Shown: positions 17,060 through 25,421, counted from the first letter of the stretch. The stretch is DNA of 59,298 nucleotides from Thermoanaerobaculia bacterium (GCA_017883235.1 JADGNY010000023.1:1-59298); one strand, 5' to 3'. Program-made: numbers and translations. Notes: generated by a model from the sequence alone, not told the origin.

Positions 17060-17381
17060 GTTCGGTGACGTCGTTCTCGTCCCCTTCCCTTTCACCGATC
17101 AGACCTCTTCCAAGCGCCGCCCCTCCGTTGTTGTCTCTTCGAGTGCACACATTCGCGAGACCGGCGACCTCGTCATCCTGGCAATCAGTTCGCGGCGCGG
17201 TCGTCCTGTCGACCTCGAGGTTCGAGACTGGCAGGAGGCCGGCCTTCTGAAACCCTCCGTCTTCAAGCCGGTGGTGACGACGATCGAGCCAAGCCTCATC
17301 CTGAAGAAGCTCGGAACGCTTACCGGCCGCGATCTCTCAACTCTCCGCCAGATGATCGACTTCCTGCTCTCCGGTTCGTGA
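17046..17381 (+). CDS. MazF/PemK-like endoribonuclease toxin
   Basis: 111 residues. It opens with FGDVVLVPFPFTDQTSSKRRPSVVVSS, the conserved SH3-like barrel start of MazF/PemK (GD...PFPFTD...KRRPA), and continues with TGDLVILAISSR. The C-terminal half LKPSVFKPVVTTIEPSLILKKLGTLTGRDLSTLR matches the family helix. It cleaves mRNA when free of the antitoxin. Partner gene immediately upstream, 14-bp overlap. Confidence 0.85.
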   Translation: MISCRFGDVVLVPFPFTDQTSSKRRPSVVVSSSAHIRETGDLVILAISSRRGRPVDLEVRDWQEAGLLKPSVFKPVVTTIEPSLILKKLGTLTGRDLSTLRQMIDFLLSGS

Positions 17382-17556
17382 GCCGCGCCACGCGGCGCAG
17401 CCGTCATTCTGCGGAAAACGCGTCGAGATCAGCGGCGGAGCCGCAGGACCGCTTCCTGGTGATCGGCGTCGTTGACCTCGGCGAGCTGTTGCCGCTGTTC
17501 GGGTCTGGTCGCACGGCAAGCGCCTTACCACCGAAATCGACGTTGACCCCAAGACA

Positions 17557-18255
17557 CTAGACTGCGGCTGCGTTGCCCAACCGCTCCCGCAGCTCCTCGC
17601 TCACGTCCACCCCCTCCGCCTCGCAGGCGCGGGCGACGGCTTCGAATGCTTCGCGGCGGCGTCCTTCGCGCAGCAGGTGGAGAAGTCCGGCGGCGATGAT
17701 GCCGTCGAAGAAGCGCTTGCGGTCGATGTCGGTCGGGAGCACTTTCTTGGCCGACTTGCGCAGCGTGCCGAGGAGATCATTGACCTCGGCGTACTCCGGC
17801 CCGATCGTGCGCTGCAGGTCCTCTTTCAAGGTCCGCGCGAGGGCGGGCGATTTGCCTCCGGTGGAGATGGCGATCTGGATCGAGCCCTTCTCGATGATGG
17901 CCGGGACGATGAACTCGCAAAGGTGCGTGACGTCGACGACGTTCACCGGAATGCGGCGCCGCCGGCAGTCGCGCGCCACACGGGCATTCACGCACGGATC
18001 ATCGGTCGAGGCGATGACGATCGAGGCGCCCTCGAGATCCGACTCCATGTACATCTTGCGATGCACCGCCAGCACGCCAGCCTGCTCCCACGCCGCGATC
18101 TCCTCGGTGATCTCGGGACTGACGATCGTCACCCGCGCGCCGTAGCGCATCATCGTCTCCGCCTTGCGTGCGCACACGGCTCCGCCGCCGACGATCAATA
18201 CGGCGCGATCCTCGATGTCGATGTAGATGGGGTAGTAGGGGAAGCGTTTTTTCAT
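17557..18255 (-). CDS. Precorrin-2 dehydrogenase / sirohydrochlorin ferrochelatase (CysG N-terminal type)
   Basis: 232 residues. YYPIYIDIEDRAVLIVGGGAVCARKAETMMRYGARVTIVSP is the Rossmann NAD site of Met8p/CysG-N. IVIASTDDPCVNARVARDCRRRRIPVNVVD and STGGKSPALARTLKEDL are the other family blocks. The dimerisation/tail region (KVLPTDIDRKRFFDGIIAAGLLHLLREGRRREAF) follows. It converts precorrin-2 to sirohydrochlorin and inserts iron, for siroheme or heme d1. ATG 18255 (MKKRFPYYP) is the natural start; upstream codons lie in a hairpin repeat. Its last 117 bp before the end are duplicated at 16231-16347. It is downstream of glyA on the same strand. Confidence 0.87.
   Translation of the reverse strand: MKKRFPYYPIYIDIEDRAVLIVGGGAVCARKAETMMRYGARVTIVSPEITEEIAAWEQAGVLAVHRKMYMESDLEGASIVIASTDDPCVNARVARDCRRRRIPVNVVDVTHLCEFIVPAIIEKGSIQIAISTGGKSPALARTLKEDLQRTIGPEYAEVNDLLGTLRKSAKKVLPTDIDRKRFFDGIIAAGLLHLLREGRRREAFEAVARACEAEGVDVSEELRERLGNAAAV
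17577..17693. repeat. 117-bp duplicated segment, copy 2 (within the tetrapyrrole gene)
   Basis: Probable parent of the copy at 16231-16347, since here the encoded tail continues a complete enzyme. Confidence 0.9.
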
Positions 18256-18260
18256 GGTGC

Positions 18261-18347
18261 TTGCAGGGTTGCTGAGTTTCAGGGTTCCTAGGTTTCTGGG
18301 TTGCGGCCGACCGAGCAACTCAGCAACCTAGCAACCCAGCAACCCTC
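18261..18347. repeat. Imperfect hairpin of GTTGC-type short repeats after glyA
   Basis: Left arm 18261-18304 (CAGGGTTGCTGAG ... TTTCTGGGTTGC) and right arm 18314-18347 (AGCAACTCAGCAAC ... CCCAGCAACCCTCA) are complementary with mismatches. The right arm begins at the glyA stop codon and the left arm ends just before the downstream ATG, so it may attenuate read-through. A sister hairpin with the same words lies at 51163-51262. Confidence 0.6.
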
Positions 18348-19632
18348 AATAAATCGGGAACCGGTCGCACAGTTCCTTCACGTCCTTCTTCACCTGTGCG
18401 ATGACGCCGGCATCACCTCGGGCGTCGAGAACGCGGGCGATCAGGCCGGCGATCGTAACCATCTCCGGTTCGCGCAGTCCTCGAGTTGTCACTGCGGGTG
18501 TGCCGATGCGTATCCCCGAGGCCACCATCGGCTTCTGGGTGTCAAAGGGGATCGTGTTCTTGTTGACGGTGATGTTCGCCGCCTCCAGGAAGTTCTGGCC
18601 ATCCTTGCCGGTGATCCCTTTCGAGAAGACATCGGTCATGAAGAGATGGTTATCCGTGCCGCCGCTGACGATGCGGAAGCCGGCATCGCCCACCGCCTTC
18701 GCCATCGCGCGGGCGTTGCGGATGATCTGGGCCTGGTACTCCTTGAACTGCGGCTGCAGCGCTTCGTGAAAGGCGACGGCCTTGGCGGCGATGATGTGCA
18801 CGAGCGGTCCGCCCTGGATTCCGGGAAAGAGTGCGCGGTCGAGGTCTTTGGCGTGCTCCGCCTTGCAGAGCACCAGTCCGGCGCGCGGGCCGCGCAGCGT
18901 CTTGTGCGTGGTGGTGGTGACGAAGTCGGCGTGGGGGACGGGGGAGGGATGCAGTCCGGCGGCGACGAGACCGGCGATGTGGGCAATGTCGGCCATCATC
19001 AGCGAGCCGCTCTTGTCGCAGATCTCGCGGATCCGTTTGAAGTCGATGACGCGCGAGTACGCCGACGCGCCGCAGATGATGAGCCGCGGTTTGTGCTCCT
19101 CGGCCAGGCGCTCCATCTCGTCGTAGTCGATCAGCTCATCGTCTTTTCTCACGTGATAGGCGACGACGTTGAAGTCGCGCCCTGAGTACGAGAGCGGATG
19201 ACCGTGCGTGAGATGGCCGCCGTGCGAGAGGTCCATCCCCATGATCGTGTCGCCGGGCTTGAGGACGCTGAAGTAGACGGCCATGTTGGCCTGCGAGCCG
19301 GAGTGCGGCTGGACGTTGGCATGCTCGGCGCCGAAGAGTTGCCTGGCGCGCTCGATGGCGATGCTCTCGACAATGTCGGTGGGCCCGCAGCCGCCGTAGT
19401 ACCTCTTTCCCGGATATCCCTCGGCGTATTTGTTCGTGAAGACCGAGCCCATGGCCGTGAGGACGGCGCGCGAAACGTGATTCTCGGAGGCGATCAGCTC
19501 GAGGGTGTCGTTCTGCCGATCCGTCTCGAGACGGATGGCGCCGGCGATCTGAGGATCGACGTCGTCGAGCGCCCGCTGAAGGAACTCGTGGCCGGTGGCG
19601 GCGCTCTGCCGCTCGTGAATGGTCGTAGTCAT
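18346..19632 (-). CDS. glyA: Serine hydroxymethyltransferase
   Basis: 428 residues, full length for GlyA. It has [47 protein letters not shown], the PLP lysine in [14 protein letters not shown] (Lys244) and [12 protein letters not shown] enzyme interconverting serine and glycine while charging tetrahydrofolate with a one-carbon unit; cytosolic. Start at ATG 19632; no Shine-Dalgarno, but TAAGAT (complement of 19639-19644) lies 6 nt upstream, consistent with a leaderless mRNA. Confidence 0.97.
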   Translation of the reverse strand: MTTTIHERQSAATGHEFLQRALDDVDPQIAGAIRLETDRQNDTLELIASENHVSRAVLTAMGSVFTNKYAEGYPGKRYYGGCGPTDIVESIAIERARQLFGAEHANVQPHSGSQANMAVYFSVLKPGDTIMGMDLSHGGHLTHGHPLSYSGRDFNVVAYHVRKDDELIDYDEMERLAEEHKPRLIICGASAYSRVIDFKRIREICDKSGSLMMADIAHIAGLVAAGLHPSPVPHADFVTTTTHKTLRGPRAGLVLCKAEHAKDLDRALFPGIQGGPLVHIIAAKAVAFHEALQPQFKEYQAQIIRNARAMAKAVGDAGFRIVSGGTDNHLFMTDVFSKGITGKDGQNFLEAANITVNKNTIPFDTQKPMVASGIRIGTPAVTTRGLREPEMVTIAGLIARVLDARGDAGVIAQVKKDVKELCDRFPIY

Positions 19633-19662
19633 GCGGCGATCTTACCTGATAATCGCGGTGCG
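19633..19662. promoter_or_regulatory. 30-bp divergent promoter between glyA and a YfhO-like gene
   Basis: Leftward -10-like TAAGAT at 19639-19644, 6 nt from the glyA ATG. Rightward GATAAT at 19648-19653, 9 nt from ATG 19663. With only 30 bp between two start codons there is no room for normal 5' leaders in both directions, so the core promoters must overlap the opposite gene. Confidence 0.5.
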
Positions 19663-21507
19663 ATGACTGTGCGTCCGCGGCTCTTTTTCCTGCTCCTGCT
19701 CGCTGTTTTCTGCGTGCTCGCGGCGACGCTCGGCTTCTTCTTTTTCCGCGACAACTTCTCGACCCACTATCCGATCAAAGTCCTTTCCGCGGCCACACTT
19801 CGCGGCGGAGAGATTCCGTGGTGGAACTTCGCCGACGGCGGCGGCCAGCCGCTGGCCGGCAACCCGAACACTCTGACGTTCTATCCCGACAATTTTCTCT
19901 ACGTCGTGCTGCCGCCGCACGTGGCGTTCAACCTCCACTTCCTGCTTCATCTCATCCTCGGCTGGCTGGCGATGCGGGCGTTGACCCACTCGCGGTTCGC
20001 GGCGTGGTTGTGGGTGCTGTCGGGCGTGGCCATCTCGGCGCTCTCGTTCTACAACCTCATCACGGCGATTGCGCTCGTTCCGCTCGCGTTTCTCGGCGCG
20101 GAGCGGCGGAATGCGGTGCAACTCGGCCTGGCATTCGGACTGCTCGCGCTGGCGGGCGAGCCGGTGATCATCGTGGCCACCGCGATCGCCGTTCTGATCC
20201 TTTTCACGCGGAGACGTGGCGACGCGGAGCTTGGGTTTACTCCCTCCGCGTCTCCGCGTCTCCGCGTGATCATCGTCTCCCTTCTCATGGCCATCAGCAT
20301 TGCTCTCATCATTGCTCTCATCATTGCCGCCCCGCAATTGATCGCGTACAGCGAGATTGCATCTGAGGTCGAGCGCGCGCGCGGCTACTCCGCGCAGACG
20401 GTGCTCAACGCGTCGTTTGATCCGCGGCGGCTGCTGGAGCTCGTGGCCGGTCCGTTCATCCGTATCGACGCGCCGCACCTCTTTCCGACGTTGATGATCG
20501 GATTGATCATCATCCCGGCGCTCTTCCGGCGGTCGCGTTACACCGTCATCGCCGCGCTGATGCTCTTCTTCGCGCTGGGATCGTTCAACCCTCTGGTGCG
20601 TGCCACGATCGAATCGATCCGTGTGCTTCGCGCCGGCAGGTTCCCGGAGAAATTCGCGCTGGTGATGTGCGCGGCGCTGGTGGTGCTGGCGGGGGAATAC
20701 TTCCGCGAATCGAAGACGCCGCGAATCTGGACGATCGTCACGTTCGCGCCGTTACTGATCTGGATGGTCTGGACCGTTCCGATCGACTGGTTCGGCCCCT
20801 ACCGCGTGGCGCCGCAATCTCCGCGGCGCGTATTCGCAATGTCGATACCCGGCGGTCAGGCCATCGATCGCGAAAACTATCGCGAGCGCGCGCGCCGCCT
20901 GGAGCCGCTGTTCGGCGCAACCACGGGACTCGAGTACGTCCTGAACCGGTCGGGGGACGGGATGCACTCGCTCCTCAGCCGCATCGCCGCCGAACGTTTC
21001 GCCACGACCAGAAATCTTGCCTGGCTGCGCCTGGCCACGGCGCCGACGGCGGTGATCCCCGAGGCCATGGCGGCGCCGACGATCACGGATGCGGTGAATC
21101 TGATCGAGGCAGGCGCGCCGGCCGTGGCACCGCACGCGTTCCGCTCCGCGCCGGGCGCGCGGGTAACGCGTGTGGCGCGCGACGGACAGACGATCACAAT
21201 CGACGTTGCCTCGTCCGGTCCCGCGCTCATCGCCGTCGATCAGTCGTGTTTCGGGGCATGGTCCGCGCGCATGGGCGACCGCGAGTTCGAGACCGCTCCT
21301 GTCAATCTCGACCGCCTCGGCGTCCTCGTCCCCGGCAGCGGAACGGTCACGCTTCGCTTCGGCCGGCATCGCACCGCCGTGATTGTGGCGTGGGTCTTCT
21401 CGTCACTTCTGGTGATTGCTCTGCTCTTTGCTCTGCGCATCGAAAAACTCGATCGCCGCGCCGGCGAGGTAGAGCGATCCGGCGATGACGATGGACTGAT
21501 GGCGTGA
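19663..21507 (+). CDS. YfhO-like polytopic membrane protein (third paralog)
   Basis: 614 residues. MTVRPRLFFLLLLAVFCVLAATLGFFFFRDNFSTHYP gives TM1 and the family FRDNFSTH motif, then WWNFADGGGQPLAGNPNTLTFYPDNFLY. Several helices follow, then RAGRFPEKFALV, a soluble C-terminal beta domain and a terminal TM helix (RTAVIVAWVFSSLLVIALLFAL). Same architecture as 13408-15597 and 1885-4413 but shorter. Likely GT-C-like, acting on envelope glycans. Its last 105 bp overlap the 3' end of folC on the other strand. Confidence 0.8.
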   Translation: MTVRPRLFFLLLLAVFCVLAATLGFFFFRDNFSTHYPIKVLSAATLRGGEIPWWNFADGGGQPLAGNPNTLTFYPDNFLYVVLPPHVAFNLHFLLHLILGWLAMRALTHSRFAAWLWVLSGVAISALSFYNLITAIALVPLAFLGAERRNAVQLGLAFGLLALAGEPVIIVATAIAVLILFTRRRGDAELGFTPSASPRLRVIIVSLLMAISIALIIALIIAAPQLIAYSEIASEVERARGYSAQTVLNASFDPRRLLELVAGPFIRIDAPHLFPTLMIGLIIIPALFRRSRYTVIAALMLFFALGSFNPLVRATIESIRVLRAGRFPEKFALVMCAALVVLAGEYFRESKTPRIWTIVTFAPLLIWMVWTVPIDWFGPYRVAPQSPRRVFAMSIPGGQAIDRENYRERARRLEPLFGATTGLEYVLNRSGDGMHSLLSRIAAERFATTRNLAWLRLATAPTAVIPEAMAAPTITDAVNLIEAGAPAVAPHAFRSAPGARVTRVARDGQTITIDVASSGPALIAVDQSCFGAWSARMGDREFETAPVNLDRLGVLVPGSGTVTLRFGRHRTAVIVAWVFSSLLVIALLFALRIEKLDRRAGEVERSGDDDGLMA

Positions 21508-22623
21508 TGCCAGCCCGCGCGCGATTGCGCGCTTCGGCTCCGGTTCCGCGTCGGCGTCGATCGACATGCGGCGCGCGATCTCGACGAGCTGTGCCGCCGG
21601 CGCGGAACGGGGCGGGTATGGCTCGGTGGCGATGATCGTGTCGAACATCGGAAAGAGCGCGGCAGTCACGTCATCAATGTCTTTGTCGCTCATGATCCCG
21701 AACACGAGCAGTCTGGGTGAGGCGATGCGCGCGGCGATGAACGGCGCGATGGCGGAGATGGCGTGCGCGTTATGCCCTCCATCGATCCAGATCTCTTTGC
21801 CGCCGTGCTCGATTCTCTCCAGCCGTCCGCGCCATTGCGTTGCGGCGACGCCGCGCTCGATCGATTCCGGCGTGATTCTGGTGAGGATTGCCCGCAGCTC
21901 CTCGGCAGCACGCGCAGCCAGTGCGGCGTTGCGCTGCTGAAACTCGCCGGCCAGCGGCGTGGCGTGGCGCTCGGTCACGATGTGAAACGGGTTGTCGAAC
22001 TTCGCGGCACGCCGGCGGAGAACGTCGAGAACCGCTGGGTTGTCGTTCGAGGTCAGGACGATCGCTTCGCGGTGGATTACGCCAGCCTTCTCGGCGGCGA
22101 TTCTGCGGATCCTGGTGCCGAGGAACTCCATGTGATCGAATCCGACCGGAGTGATGAGAGCGGCCAGCGGGCGGACGACATTCGTCGCGTCGAGGCGTCC
22201 TCCCATCCCCACCTCGAGCACGGCCACGTCGCACCGCGCCTCTGCGAAGGCGATGAATGCGATGAGAGTCAGCGCTTCGAAGTATGTCGGGACGATCCCC
22301 GCGCGGTCAGCAGCAAGACGAAGCCGGTCGATGGCCTCTGACAGAGCCTCGTCGTCGATCATCGCCCCGCCGATCGTCCATCGCTCGCGCAACTCGACGA
22401 GGTGCGGCGATGTGTAGAGTCCGGTGCGGTACCCCGAGGCGTTCAGGATCGAGGCGAGCGTCGACGACGTCGACCCTTTGCCGTTCGTACCGGAGACGAT
22501 GATCGACGGACAGGCGCGCTCAGGACGGCCGAGCTGGCGCAGGAGGGCGCGCATGCGGCCGAGGCCGGGGCGAATTCCGGAGCCCTGGAGCGAATCGAGC
22601 CAGAGCAGGGCAGCGGTGGTCAC
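21403..22623 (-). CDS. folC: Bifunctional folylpolyglutamate / dihydrofolate synthase
   Basis: 406 residues. P-loop VSGTNGKGSTSSTL, GLYTSPHLVELRER, VLEVGMGGRLDATN, ITPVGFDHMEFLG with the Mur-ligase-like EKAGVI, and WIDGGHNAHA. It is an ATP-dependent ligase adding Glu to dihydropteroate or folates. Separated from accD by 4 bp in the same direction, the widespread accD-folC operon. The conserved C-terminal GSLYLAG segment lies inside the 105-bp antisense overlap with the YfhO-like gene. Confidence 0.94.
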   Translation of the reverse strand: MTTAALLWLDSLQGSGIRPGLGRMRALLRQLGRPERACPSIIVSGTNGKGSTSSTLASILNASGYRTGLYTSPHLVELRERWTIGGAMIDDEALSEAIDRLRLAADRAGIVPTYFEALTLIAFIAFAEARCDVAVLEVGMGGRLDATNVVRPLAALITPVGFDHMEFLGTRIRRIAAEKAGVIHREAIVLTSNDNPAVLDVLRRRAAKFDNPFHIVTERHATPLAGEFQQRNAALAARAAEELRAILTRITPESIERGVAATQWRGRLERIEHGGKEIWIDGGHNAHAISAIAPFIAARIASPRLLVFGIMSDKDIDDVTAALFPMFDTIIATEPYPPRSAPAAQLVEIARRMSIDADAEPEPKRAIARGLASRHQSIVIAGSLYLAGAAIEFFDAQSKEQSNHQK

Positions 22624-22627
22624 GGGA

Positions 22628-23488
22628 TCAGGAAGCTGCTTCGCGACGCTTGCCCGTGAACATGTGCAGGAACCGCGAGAGCGCCGGCTTCATCTCCGCG
22701 CGCGGCGTGATGAGGTCGACCATACCGTGCTCGACGAGGAACTCGGCGCGCTGGAAGCCTTCGGGGAGCGTTTGCCGGATGGTCTGTTCGATCACGCGCG
22801 GGCCGGCGAAGGCGATCAGCGCCTTCGGTTCGGCGATGTTCAGATCGCCCAGCATCGCATACGACGCCGTGACGCCGCCGGTGGTTGGATCAGTGAGTAT
22901 CGAGACGTAGGGCAACCGCGCGTCGGCGAGGCGTGCCAGCGCGGCGGAGATCTTCGCCATCTGCATCAGCGAGAGAATCCCTTCCTGCATGCGCGCGCCG
23001 CCGGAGGTCGAGACGATAAGCAACGGCTCTTTCTTCTCCAGCGCGCGCTCCGCGGCGAGGGTGATTTTCTCGCCGACGACCGATCCCATCGATCCGCCCA
23101 TGAACGCGTACTCCATGGCGCAGATGACGACGCTGATGCCGTCCAGCTTCCCCTCGGCGCACAGCACGGCGTCGCCTTTTCCGACGCGGGCCTCGTAGAC
23201 TTTCAGCCGGTCGCGGTAACGTTTCGTGTCGCGGAACTCGAGCGGGTCGGCCGAGCGGATGTCGCCGGCGAACTCTTTGTACTTGCCGTCATCGAAAAGG
23301 ATCTCGAAACGCTCGCGGGCGCTGAGGCGGAAGTGGTAGCCGCACTTCGGACAGACGTTGAAGTTCTGTTCGACTTCCTTGCGGTAGACGATCTCTTTGC
23401 AATCGTCGCACTTGACCCAGAGACCCTCCGGGATCGCTACCTTCTCAACCGCTTCCTTCGGCTTTTTTTCTTTGCGGAACCACGCCAT
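22628..23488 (-). CDS. accD: Acetyl-CoA carboxylase carboxyltransferase beta subunit
   Basis: 286 residues from ATG 23488. N-terminal zinc ribbon with Cys27, Cys30, Cys46 and Cys49 (CDDC ... CPKCG), then the crotonase-like carboxyltransferase core: MEYAFMGGSMGSVVGEKI, VSTSGGARMQEGI, SILTDPTTGGVTASYAMLGD and EPKALIAFAGPRVIEQTI. It makes malonyl-CoA together with AccA, which is not in the window. No Shine-Dalgarno; a -10-like TAGAGT is 7 nt before the ATG. folC follows in the operon. Confidence 0.96.
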   Translation of the reverse strand: MAWFRKEKKPKEAVEKVAIPEGLWVKCDDCKEIVYRKEVEQNFNVCPKCGYHFRLSARERFEILFDDGKYKEFAGDIRSADPLEFRDTKRYRDRLKVYEARVGKGDAVLCAEGKLDGISVVICAMEYAFMGGSMGSVVGEKITLAAERALEKKEPLLIVSTSGGARMQEGILSLMQMAKISAALARLADARLPYVSILTDPTTGGVTASYAMLGDLNIAEPKALIAFAGPRVIEQTIRQTLPEGFQRAEFLVEHGMVDLITPRAEMKPALSRFLHMFTGKRREAAS

Positions 23489-23495
23489 GGCCCGG

Positions 23496-23501
23496 ACTCT
23501 A
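23496..23501 (-). promoter_or_regulatory. Predicted leaderless -10 element of accD
   Basis: TAGAGT on the minus strand, 7 nt upstream of ATG 23488. No matching -35 recognised. Confidence 0.4.
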
Positions 23502-23538
23502 GCGCAAATCGACGGCGAAGCGGAAGGACGCCACAGCT

Positions 23539-23610
23539 CTGCGCGGCAGGACGTTCGTCGCGCCGCTGTTGGCGGAGCCTTGGCACCCAACGCAGCCGGC
23601 CGTGCCGGCT
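23539..23610. repeat. Dispersed about 75-bp repeat, copy A
   Basis: About 80 percent similar by eye to 27969-28042. The conserved end reads GAGCCTTGG, then CCAACGC, then GCCGGCCGTGCCGGC, which can fold as a GCCGGC stem. It sits against the GAPDH stop codon. Confidence 0.65.
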
Positions 23611-24668
23611 CAGATCTCCCGGAAGATGTATGGGCGCAGCACGTCGAGATTCTCTTCGAGCTTTGTCACGTCGAGGAATCGAAGCGTGGCGGCGATCGAC
23701 GAGAGAAGCGAGTTTCCGTCCTGGGGCGTGTAGCAGAAGCCGACCACTTTCCTCGAGCTCGGAACGGTCAGCGTCGACATCGGCATGACGGTCTGCGAAA
23801 GGATGCGGCCGAAGTAGCCGTGGTCGCGGCCGAAGGAGAAGATCTGGTTCACCGACCGCTTGTTGGTGCAGGCCACGCGGGGATTGGAGCGCAGCAGCGA
23901 CTTGACCTCTTCGAGCGTCGTGTCGTGACGGAGGTCGAGGTCGAACCAGAGCGTGTGCATGTACTGCGTGTTGATCTTGATAGCCGAGGAGAAGAGGTTG
24001 AGCTTCTCGCCGACGGTCTGGAAGAGATGGTAGGCATCGCGGGCGTGGTGCGTCCCGAACTCGGGATCATCATGCTTGCCGGCCTCGGGCGCGGCGACGA
24101 AACCCTTGGCGTCGGAGACGTCATTCGCCCGGCGCATGCAGACGAAACGGCCGGCGGCGAGGTTCACTTTGCCTTCGCGAGTGGCAATGGTCTTCAGGAG
24201 GACGGAGATGTTGTGCGTGTTGCAGGAGACGATCTGGACGAAGCGCTCATCGGGCGACTGCACTTCCTCGTTGATGCCCCGCGCGTAGGGTCTGCCGAAT
24301 CCAAACTCCGACCCCTGAGCGAGAAACCCCCTCGGGGCGCTGCAGCGGTTGTAGTACTTCGCTTTGTTGTCGTTGCCTGCCGGCGTGCAGTCGACGACGA
24401 CGGTGGCGCGATCGAGCGCCTCTTCGGTGGTGAACGAGACGCGGTGTCCGAGGCGGGTGAACTCGTCACGGGCATCCTCGTCGACGACCAGCTTGCCGCC
24501 ATGGTTGACGAGATGCTCGACCATGGCGCGGTCGTCGGACTTCGGCGTGCGCTTGTGGAAGGTGACCTCGTCAATGCCCCATTTTTCCTTGAAGTCGGTG
24601 AACAGCCCGATCAGCGGCTCCCCGATCGTGCCGGTCCCGACGACGTGAACGATGTTCTTTTTCGACAT
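23610..24668 (-). CDS. Type II (archaeal-type) glyceraldehyde-3-phosphate dehydrogenase
   Basis: 352 residues. Rossmann start IVHVVGTGTIGEPLIGLF, then VVDCTPAGNDNKAKYY, GSEFGFGRPYARG, the catalytic VSCNTHNISVLLKTI (Cys149), RANDVSDAKGF and HHARDAYHLF. This is the archaeal/type II GAPDH layout (SCNT rather than the bacterial SCTTN), normally NAD(P) promiscuous. The start ATG 24668 has GAGGAGCTCAG upstream. TACAAT (complement of 24698-24703), preceded by TG, is a likely -10 with a normal leader. Role: central carbon metabolism. Whether a classical GapA also exists cannot be seen here. Confidence 0.85.
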   Translation of the reverse strand: MSKKNIVHVVGTGTIGEPLIGLFTDFKEKWGIDEVTFHKRTPKSDDRAMVEHLVNHGGKLVVDEDARDEFTRLGHRVSFTTEEALDRATVVVDCTPAGNDNKAKYYNRCSAPRGFLAQGSEFGFGRPYARGINEEVQSPDERFVQIVSCNTHNISVLLKTIATREGKVNLAAGRFVCMRRANDVSDAKGFVAAPEAGKHDDPEFGTHHARDAYHLFQTVGEKLNLFSSAIKINTQYMHTLWFDLDLRHDTTLEEVKSLLRSNPRVACTNKRSVNQIFSFGRDHGYFGRILSQTVMPMSTLTVPSSRKVVGFCYTPQDGNSLLSSIAATLRFLDVTKLEENLDVLRPYIFREI

Positions 24669-24697
24669 TGCTGAGCTCCTCGGAAAAAAGCGCGCGG

Positions 24698-24703
24698 ATT
24701 GTA
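24698..24703 (-). promoter_or_regulatory. Extended -10 (TGTTACAAT) of the GAPDH gene
   Basis: Reads TACAAT leftward with TGT before it, about 30 nt upstream of the ATG, leaving a leader that holds the Shine-Dalgarno. It overlaps the region just upstream of the divergent VapB promoter. Confidence 0.5.
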
Positions 24704-24723
24704 ACAGGGGTGGTTGTGGCGAG

Positions 24724-24752
24724 TTGACAGCGAGAGGGAGTAGACGCATCCT
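24724..24752 (+). promoter_or_regulatory. Promoter of antitoxin 1 (TTGACA, 17 bp, CATCCT)
   Basis: TTGACA 24724-24729 and CATCCT 24747-24752. The -10 ends 7 nt before ATG 24760. The same TTGACA-N17-CATC(C/G)T arrangement precedes the two other antitoxin genes. Confidence 0.65.
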
Positions 24753-24759
24753 CGACGGC

Positions 24760-25014
24760 ATGGCAAGCCTAGCAATCGAGGTTCCGGACGAGCTAAACGA
24801 GCGGTTGGAGAAAAGGGCGAATGCTGCTGGAATGACGGTGTCTGAATATTTGGCCGACCTCGCGAAGAAAATGGCTGTATTGCCGACGCGCGAAGAAATG
24901 ATCGAGCGTCTGGCCACCCTCACGCGCGCAGATATCGCCGCAAGTGCGGACGCCGTTCGTGAGGGCCGCGAGGAGCGTGACGACCAACTTGACAGGGCAG
25001 TTAGCGGCCAGTGA
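24760..25014 (+). CDS. VapB/FitA-like ribbon-helix-helix antitoxin 1
   Basis: 84 residues. MASLAIEVPDELNERLEKRANAAGMTVSEYLADLAKKM is a ribbon-helix-helix with the DE..ERL..RA...G.(S)..EYL pattern; the C-terminal tail (EEMIERLATLTRADIAASADAVREGREERD) is the toxin-binding segment. ATG 24760 is chosen because the promoter -10 ends 7 nt before it; it lacks a Shine-Dalgarno. Its TGA shares an A with the ATG of the PIN-domain gene downstream. Confidence 0.83.
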   Translation: MASLAIEVPDELNERLEKRANAAGMTVSEYLADLAKKMAVLPTREEMIERLATLTRADIAASADAVREGREERDDQLDRAVSGQ

Positions 25015-25409
25015 TGGTGGTCGTCGACGCCTCTGCGCTTGTTGATCTCTTGCTGGCGCGGCCTGCTGCCGAGGCGTTGGCCGATCTCGTCTTCGGCGCG
25101 GGTGAGGTAATCGCTGCGCCGCACCTGATTGACCCCGAGGTCCTGCAGACGCTTCGCCGCCTTCTCCGCTTCGGGAAGATCGATGCCCGGCAAGCGGACG
25201 CCGCCCTCGATCTCTTCTCATACATCGTTATCGAGCGTCATCCTCATGACGCGTTTCGTCAGCGCATCTGGTTTCTCCGCAACAACCTGACCGCCTATGA
25301 CGCAACGTACGTGGCGCTCGCCGAAGCTCTCGCTGTACCGCTCATCACCAGTGACGGCCGCCTGGCCCGCTCCTCCGGTCACTCCGCCCGCATCGAGCTC
25401 ATCGGATAG
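25014..25409 (+). CDS. VapC-like PIN-domain ribonuclease toxin 1
   Basis: 131 residues from ATG 25014 (GTG 25011 also possible). PIN acidic residues are visible: Asp5 (VVVDASALVD), Glu42 (LIDPEVLQTL), Asp96 (LTAYDATYVALAEAL) and Asp114 (ITSDGRLARSSGH). It cleaves tRNA or other RNA unless held by antitoxin 1. Its 3' end and downstream flank are very like those of toxin 2 at 26040-26438. Confidence 0.87.
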   Translation: MVVVDASALVDLLLARPAAEALADLVFGAGEVIAAPHLIDPEVLQTLRRLLRFGKIDARQADAALDLFSYIVIERHPHDAFRQRIWFLRNNLTAYDATYVALAEALAVPLITSDGRLARSSGHSARIELIG

Positions 25410-25421
25410 AGTCTGCGAGAT

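Noticed and set aside
17455-17555. Possible fragment of a nucleotidyltransferase antitoxin (a frame with VWSHGKRLTTEIDVD)
   Set aside because: Only one short block resembles the GS..RG...DIDL pattern, the glycine-serine pair is missing and no flanking homology could be read. Too weak to annotate.
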